NCBI GenBank assembly: GCA_903893815.1
Contig: CAITNS010000077.1
Span: 1 to 37,855, forward strand
Length of the DNA: 37,855 nt
Origin: an uncultured Bacteroidota bacterium
Lineage (GTDB): Bacteria > Bacteroidota > Bacteroidia > B-17B0 > Aurantibacillaceae
Direction of reading: 5' to 3'
The notes beneath the pieces are model-generated. The model was given only the letters and a program-made list of their open reading frames with translations. It did no database searches and was not told where the DNA came from. A program made the translations under genes and the position numbers. The number at the start of each line of letters is the position of its first letter. The first letter of the stretch is position 1. This document shows, in pieces, positions 34,294 to 37,855 of this stretch.

Positions 34294-34545
34294 TTATAGA
34301 GCACAACTTTTTGAGCAATAGTGTGAAGGGAAAGACTCAATTTCAGAACCAGAAACGCTCATCACTTCTCCACCTCTATCCTTTATATACCCGCCACCAT
34401 TGAATCCCTTGCTGCAATTACCGCAAGTATGCTGATATGAAGCTTGAGAACCATAACTACTTGAACTTTTAGATCCACAACTATTTAAAGTTACAGAAGC
34501 AAATATTATTGCTCCGAAAATTATTATTGCTTTTTTCATTTTCAT
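34294..34545 (-). CDS. Small lipoprotein with CxxC...CxxxC motif
   Basis: 83 residues from the ATG at 34545 (or 81 from 34539). The signal MKMKKAIIIFGAIIFASVTLNSC ends in a lipobox LNS-C, so it should be lipid-anchored. The mature part is Ser/Gly-rich and then HTCGNCSKGFNGGGYIKDRGGEV...SHYCSKSCAL, two cysteine pairs that resemble a small treble-clef/zinc-ribbon motif I recall in other short Bacteroidota proteins. The frame is open further upstream to a GTG at 34614, through leader copy A. I reject that longer form because it would bury the signal peptide behind 23 basic residues. Function unknown. Confidence 0.7.
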   Translation of the reverse strand: MKMKKAIIIFGAIIFASVTLNSCGSKSSSSYGSQASYQHTCGNCSKGFNGGGYIKDRGGEVMSVSGSEIESFPSHYCSKSCAL

Positions 34546-34556
34546 GTATTTAGTTT

Positions 34557-34614
34557 TACTCTTATGGATTTTCAAGTTACTCCCAGTTTTTTTGAATGGT
34601 TTTCTTGTCTCCAC
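34557..34614 (-). repeat. Leader element copy A (shared 55-58 nt repeat)
   Basis: On the minus strand it begins GTGGAGACAAGAAAACCATT and ends TCCATAAGAGTA, 11 nt before the lipoprotein ATG at 34545. It is gap-free over 58 nt against copy B, with 13 substitutions. Similarity extends ~12 nt further upstream (ATTAAAC..CAAAA). Confidence 0.75.
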
Positions 34615-34625
34615 TTTTGAAGTTT

Positions 34626-34708
34626 AATCCTACAAAGTGCTTTTCAGCAACCAGCAAAGTTTTCCTTGATATTGCAGGGTTATTTTATTAATTTAATGTT
34701 GTAGGATT
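34626..34708 (-). other. Long-range 10-bp inverted repeat between two lipoprotein genes
   Basis: AATCCTACAA (34626-34635) and TTGTAGGATT (34699-34708) are perfectly complementary across a 63-nt loop. The element starts 4 nt after the stop codon of the gene ending at 34712 and runs up to leader copy A. No T-run follows. It may be part of the leader structure or a decayed terminator. Confidence 0.5.
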
Positions 34709-34711
34709 TTA

Positions 34712-35352
34712 TTATTCGTTTAATAAGGCTTTATTTCTTTTTATATCTTTTAAAAAATCAACAGTACTTATTTTAGAATAATTTTCTCCTATCACAACAA
34801 AGTTTTCATTGTACTTTTCAAAAGAGTAAGGATCTAAATAATCTAATTCAGGAATTACATCATTAAACTTTAATTGCTTCCCTAATTCAAGTTTATTATT
34901 TATTAGTTTCGCTTCAGGAAAAAAAACAGTATAAGTTTTCCATTTATTATTACCTGATTGAGACAGAGGATCGAACCAATGAAATTTTAATTGAACAATA
35001 GGCACGTTGTTTTCAAGCATAACTTTAAAATCTTTAATATATATGATCCGGATTTTTCAAAAGCAATTTCAAAATCATTTTTTAAAGTGTTATCTAAATT
35101 GGTTATTCTTTTTTTATTTATTTCATTATTTAATAAAAACGAAAAAATACAATCAAAAACAAAAGGTGGATTCATTCGATTACCATTTTCGTACTCATCT
35201 GTTTTAGTTATTGCTTTATATGCCCTTTTTAATATTTCTTTTTCATTTTTTTTTAATACCGTATCATCAATTTTATTATAACTTCTGCCGCAGCCTATAA
35301 AAAGTAAATAAGAAATAAATACTGGCGCTAAAATTTTTACCGTTTTTTTCAT
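34712..35352 (-). pseudogene. Lipoprotein gene broken by a frameshift in a short TA repeat
   Basis: Two overlapping frames join into one sensible protein. The first (from ATG 35352) starts with MKKTVKILAPVFISYLLFIGCG, a lipoprotein signal, and runs to about residue 104 (FEIAFEKSGSY). It then degenerates to ILKILKLCLKTTCLLFN and stops. The second frame reads IKDFKVMLENNVPIVQLKFHWFDPLSQSG... to the stop at 34712. Removing two bases from the ATATATAT tract at 35037-35044 joins them into ~212 residues without interruption. As sequenced the gene is disrupted, or the tract has a two-base error. The mature part has no motif I recognise. It is preceded by leader copy B. Confidence 0.72.
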
Positions 35353-35376
35353 TTATTTAATGTATATATATTTACT

Positions 35377-35434
35377 TACTCTTTTGGATTTTCAGTTTGC
35401 TCCCTATTTTTTTAAGTGATTTCCTTGCCTTCAC
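35377..35434 (-). repeat. Leader element copy B (shared 55-58 nt repeat)
   Basis: On the minus strand it begins GTGAAGGCAAGGAAATCACT and ends TCCAAAAGAGTA, 24 nt before the ATG of the frameshifted lipoprotein. The first stem is AAGTGA/TCACTT with an 11-nt loop. In copies A and C the corresponding bases are GTGG/CCA(T/C), so the fourth stem pair is A-T here and G-C there. Confidence 0.75.
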
Positions 35435-35515
35435 TTTTGTGTTTAATTTTTCTTTTATTATATGTTTTGACAAATAAATGGAACATTTGTAATTGAATAC
35501 AATATCAGGAAATCA

Positions 35516-35701
35516 CTATTTACATTTTGAAATTTCTCTATTCATTTCTTCTGATGTCATACTATTACCCAGTTTATCACATTCCTTTTTATGCGAACCA
35601 TCATCTTTCAAACAATCGCAAATAGTTACTTTTGATCCACAATTTGAAAACATTGTTATAACAACGGTTGCCAAAATAATTTTGTAAATTTTCTTTTTCA
35701 T
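35516..35701 (-). CDS. Small Cys-rich lipoprotein
   Basis: 61 residues from the ATG at 35701. The frame extends 9 codons further upstream, but MKKKIYKIILATVVITMFSNC is the natural lipoprotein signal and the extension adds nothing to it. The mature part CGSKVTICDCLKDDGSHKKECDKLGNSMTSEEMNREISKCK has five further cysteines or cysteine-like positions in a CxC...C...C layout, with an SEEM...E helix. I recall similar very short lipoproteins in Bacteroidota, all of unknown function. The GGTTTC direct repeats at 35760-35787 stand 59-86 nt upstream, matching those before the gene at 37107. Confidence 0.68.
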   Translation of the reverse strand: MKKKIYKIILATVVITMFSNCGSKVTICDCLKDDGSHKKECDKLGNSMTSEEMNREISKCK

Positions 35702-35759
35702 AATTTGTTTTTTTAAAATTAATATCAAAACAAATTACAGAAGTTTATGCAAATAAATA

Positions 35760-35787
35760 GGTTTCGTATCGGTTTCAAATTGGTTTC
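35760..35787 (-). promoter_or_regulatory. Three GGTTTC direct repeats at 11-bp spacing
   Basis: GGTTTC occurs at 35760, 35771 and 35782, exactly one helical turn apart (GAAACC on the minus strand), upstream of the small lipoprotein gene. Regular 11-bp direct repeats are the usual arrangement for tandem binding of OmpR/PhoB-type winged-helix regulators. The same set is found at 37230-37257. Confidence 0.65.
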
Positions 35788-35826
35788 ATTGTAGTTTACA
35801 ATTTGATAGCCAGATGTTTAAGTAAA

Positions 35827-37107
35827 TTATAGTCTGGTTATTTTATAAGAAAATTGTCGTTTGTCGATTTGATCTTTAACTCTGACAATAAATCCGGGAT
35901 GGTTTTTCTCTATTTTATTAAGTAATCTGTGTCGTTTTAATTTTTTGCTATCGGGCTCTAAGTGAGATATAGCAAGCAGTTCATCAAGTTCTTCGGTGCT
36001 AACATGTAATTTGCCACAATTTAATATAGCTTTATACAAATCACTTTTTAGTTCTTCTGCTGGTATATCATCTGTTTCAAGCTTCTGAGTAGTTTCAGAA
36101 TCAACTATCTCATTAAGTATAGCAATGCTTTTTTTACGTTTTTTATAATAATACGCCATCATGGGTATGCTGCCAAGTATAACAAAAGCAAGCAACCAGG
36201 CTGTATATGATAAAGATTCTGTTGGCTTTAAAATTGGTAATAGTTGCAGTTGCTTGGCATTGGCACTATTTTTTTTCCAAATGATATCAAGGTTTAACCT
36301 AACAACAAACGTATCAATAAGTGAACTTCCTCCATTAGTTTTTATTAAAATAGTATTATCATTAATTGATTTCAAATAGTCAATATCGTTAAACCCATAA
36401 TCCTCATTTCTTATTACTACATATTTAAATTCAGTAGGTTTAAATATTAAAGACTGAAACATCCCATATTGAAAACAGTAGTCATTTGTATATAATGAAA
36501 CCCCATAAACACGAGCAGAACTATCAGGTTGCACATAGCATTCCCAAGTCATGGTTTTTAAATTAAGTTTATAACCTAATGTATCTTTTAAGCTAGGAGA
36601 TGTAGCATTTCCTCCCTTTATATTATTTATACTATAAACGTGATCATTTATTTTAAAACACAACCCAGCTATAAAAGGTGGCACGTTGCCGTTAGTAGGA
36701 CTATATGTCCATTCTTTTATTTGAGGATTAAAGTATTCTAAATTATTGTTTGTGGTAAAAAAGCCATAACCGCCCAACGCATAGAGCGCATCTTGGTAGC
36801 TAAAAATAAATCGTCTAAAATTACCGCCATGCCAAACGCAGCAGTCAAGTCTTTTAGCAGAATCACTCTCTAGTTTAAATACATAATGAAAACCAATTGG
36901 ATTAAAAAAAGTATCTTTTCCAACAGCACAAAACGAACCTTTACCTACCTCTAGTTTTATGGTTTTATCTACCTCACCATACTGATTATGAATGGTTTGT
37001 CGTATAGCAGTTTCTTGCTTAGAAGTTAATTTTTGTGCTTTTGTTACATTAATAAACCCGTTTGTAATAAGAAAAATAATAGTACATTTTTTAAAAAAGG
37101 CAGTCAT
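35827..37107 (-). CDS. Membrane-spanning sensor-like protein with kelch-like outer part and cytoplasmic tail
   Basis: 426 residues. Signal peptide MTAFFKKCTIIFLITNGFINVTKAQ. The ~270-residue exported part has kelch/propeller-like strands (FSYQDALYALGGYGFFTTNNNLEYFNPQIKEWTY; FIAGLCFKINDHVYSINN). One transmembrane helix lies at about 300-320, then a basic KKRKK stop-transfer and a ~100-residue cytoplasmic tail. The tail ends DELLAISHLEPDSKKLKRHRLLNKIEKNHPGFIVRVKDQIDKRQFSYKI, which has the feel of a winged-helix-like module that recurs at the C-terminus of Bacteroidota membrane sensors (recalled, not verified). The GGTTTC triple repeat lies 123-150 nt upstream. Likely a transmembrane signalling protein; ligand and output unknown. 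Confidence 0.6.
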   Translation of the reverse strand: MTAFFKKCTIIFLITNGFINVTKAQKLTSKQETAIRQTIHNQYGEVDKTIKLEVGKGSFCAVGKDTFFNPIGFHYVFKLESDSAKRLDCCVWHGGNFRRFIFSYQDALYALGGYGFFTTNNNLEYFNPQIKEWTYSPTNGNVPPFIAGLCFKINDHVYSINNIKGGNATSPSLKDTLGYKLNLKTMTWECYVQPDSSARVYGVSLYTNDYCFQYGMFQSLIFKPTEFKYVVIRNEDYGFNDIDYLKSINDNTILIKTNGGSSLIDTFVVRLNLDIIWKKNSANAKQLQLLPILKPTESLSYTAWLLAFVILGSIPMMAYYYKKRKKSIAILNEIVDSETTQKLETDDIPAEELKSDLYKAILNCGKLHVSTEELDELLAISHLEPDSKKLKRHRLLNKIEKNHPGFIVRVKDQIDKRQFSYKITRL

Positions 37108-37720
37108 ATTATATTAGTTAAGTAGTGTTATGCAATTTATTTCAACATATTTTGAGGGCCTTGTTGTTGATTTTAAAATTATCAATTAAAACAAAATAAA
37201 TCACTTAAAAATATCTATTAAGATTTTTAGGTTGCATATTGGTTTCATATTGGTTTCCTTTTAAAATTAAATCTGATTAACAATTACTTATGGAATTTAG
37301 TTATAATTATTTTTTTCAATTTGAAATTATTTTCTTACATCATTGTAATTTTTTCTAAAATAATACCTTATTAAAAAACAATTTAAGGAGTTGTTTTTTT
37401 TGAGTTTTGAAATAAATTTTGATTTCAAAATCCTATAATATTAATCAAAAAAAATTGACAGTAAGGATACAAGACTACTTCCATTTTTAATTCAAAGCTA
37501 CTTTTTATAAATCTATTTTTAATTAATAATAGATTTCTAATTGCTTCGTTTTTAAATTGAAGCAAAAGATCACGAGGTCATTAATTCAGCTATAATTTTG
37601 ATGAAGAGTCAAATAAAATGGATAAAGGTAAGCTGATCAAAAAAAAGCAAATCAAATAGATTAAAAAAGAGGTCGGTAAAATTTATTAGGAAAAATGATT
37701 AAATAAAACCCATATAAAAC
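37108..37720. other. 613-bp AT-rich gap without a gene
   Basis: Very AT-rich with frequent stops in all frames. The only structure seen is the 11-bp direct-repeat set at 37230-37257. No tRNA, small RNA or mobile element is recognised before the rRNA operon terminator. Confidence 0.6.
37230..37257 (-). promoter_or_regulatory. Second set of 11-bp-spaced GGTTTC repeats
   Basis: GGTTGC at 37230, GGTTTC at 37241 and 37252, exact 11-bp spacing, upstream of the sensor-like gene at 37107. Spacer sequences (ATATT, ATATT) are AT-rich as in the first set. Confidence 0.65.
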
Positions 37721-37754
37721 AAAAAACCCCCACTAAATAAATAGAGGGGGTTTT
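37721..37754 (-). terminator. Terminator of the rRNA operon
   Basis: AAAACCCCC (37723-37731) pairs with GGGGGTTTT (37746-37754). The minus strand ends in a T-run of six. It lies about 10 nt beyond the 3' end of the 5S rRNA, as expected for the end of an rrn operon. Confidence 0.9.
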
Positions 37755-37764
37755 ATTGTAAAAT

Positions 37765-37855
<91 letters not shown>

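Noticed and set aside
34546-34614. Longer GTG-initiated form of the zinc-motif lipoprotein.
   Set aside because: It would put 23 basic residues before a good lipoprotein signal, and it runs through leader copy A, which in copies B and C is separated from the gene by a stop.
34190-35520. Integron-like gene cassette array (small same-strand genes separated by imperfect repeats).
   Set aside because: The repeats lack paired RYYYAAC/GTTRRRY core sites. Only copy C has a GTTAAGC by chance. No integrase is present, and the repeats sit at fixed distance before start codons rather than after stops.
37540-37700. Short plus-strand frames and ATG codons before the rRNA terminator.
   Set aside because: They are interrupted within a few codons and have no promoter or homology-like composition.

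Overview
The window is AT-rich chromosomal DNA of a member of the Bacteroidota. The evidence is the long (487-residue) form of GAPDH, the SusC-like TonB receptor with an N-terminal carboxypeptidase-regulatory domain, OmpA/TPR/PD40 proteins of the type linked to the type IX secretion system (T9SS), a T9SS type-B (CHU_C) C-terminal domain, ClpC with UVR segment, an ECF sigma operon of the Flavobacteria/Sphingobacteria kind, and promoters matching TTG-N19-TAnnTTTG (best example at rplS). Species cannot be named from the sequence.

Layout. 1-10,600: a pRiA4b ORF-3-like protein, GAPDH, an OmpA-family envelope protein (minus), then a plus-strand run of a PorV/PorQ-like barrel protein, a helix-hairpin-helix/beta-barrel protein, a small secreted protein, a bacilliredoxin and MurB, facing ribosomal protein L19 (minus). 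10,600-23,330: a minus-strand block with a His/Trp/Tyr-rich secreted protein, a four-copy tandem array of hairpin repeats, a PaaI-like thioesterase coupled to a cobalamin adenosyltransferase, a TonB-dependent receptor, two neighbouring TPR proteins, a two-lobed M16 peptidase and GyrA. 23,652-29,552: ClpC, a 5'-truncated MCE/MlaD remnant directly behind it, a dicluster ferredoxin (minus), and a plus-strand group of LuxC-like acyl-CoA reductase, mini T9SS-B protein and ABC ATPase. 29,607-32,613: a compact minus-strand operon of ECF sigma factor, repeat-containing membrane anti-sigma-like protein, small periplasmic protein and outer-membrane protein. 32,968-37,107: an accessory-looking minus-strand group of a TIR/deoxyribosyltransferase-like protein, a four-helix membrane protein, small lipoproteins (one frameshifted) and a membrane-anchored sensor/regulator. 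The right edge cuts into a 5S rRNA, the last gene of a minus-strand rRNA operon whose terminator is present.

The most unusual material is non-coding or at gene boundaries. (i) Four tandem 88-91 bp hairpin units, with a compensated base pair in copy 4, lie in front of the secreted protein at 10,676-11,152. (ii) A 55-58 nt leader recurs just upstream of three unrelated adjacent genes in the accessory group, and in two copies it also reads as a conserved basic 20-residue peptide. (iii) Three GGTTTC-type motifs at exact 11-bp spacing stand upstream of two genes, suggesting a shared OmpR/PhoB-type regulator. (iv) Two otherwise intact genes have no canonical start where homology and signal sequence demand one, and instead have AUC or AUU 1-3 nt after the preceding stop. 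(v) A lipoprotein gene is broken by an apparent two-base change in a short TA repeat. No complete known defence system, CRISPR array, transposase, integrase or tRNA was seen.
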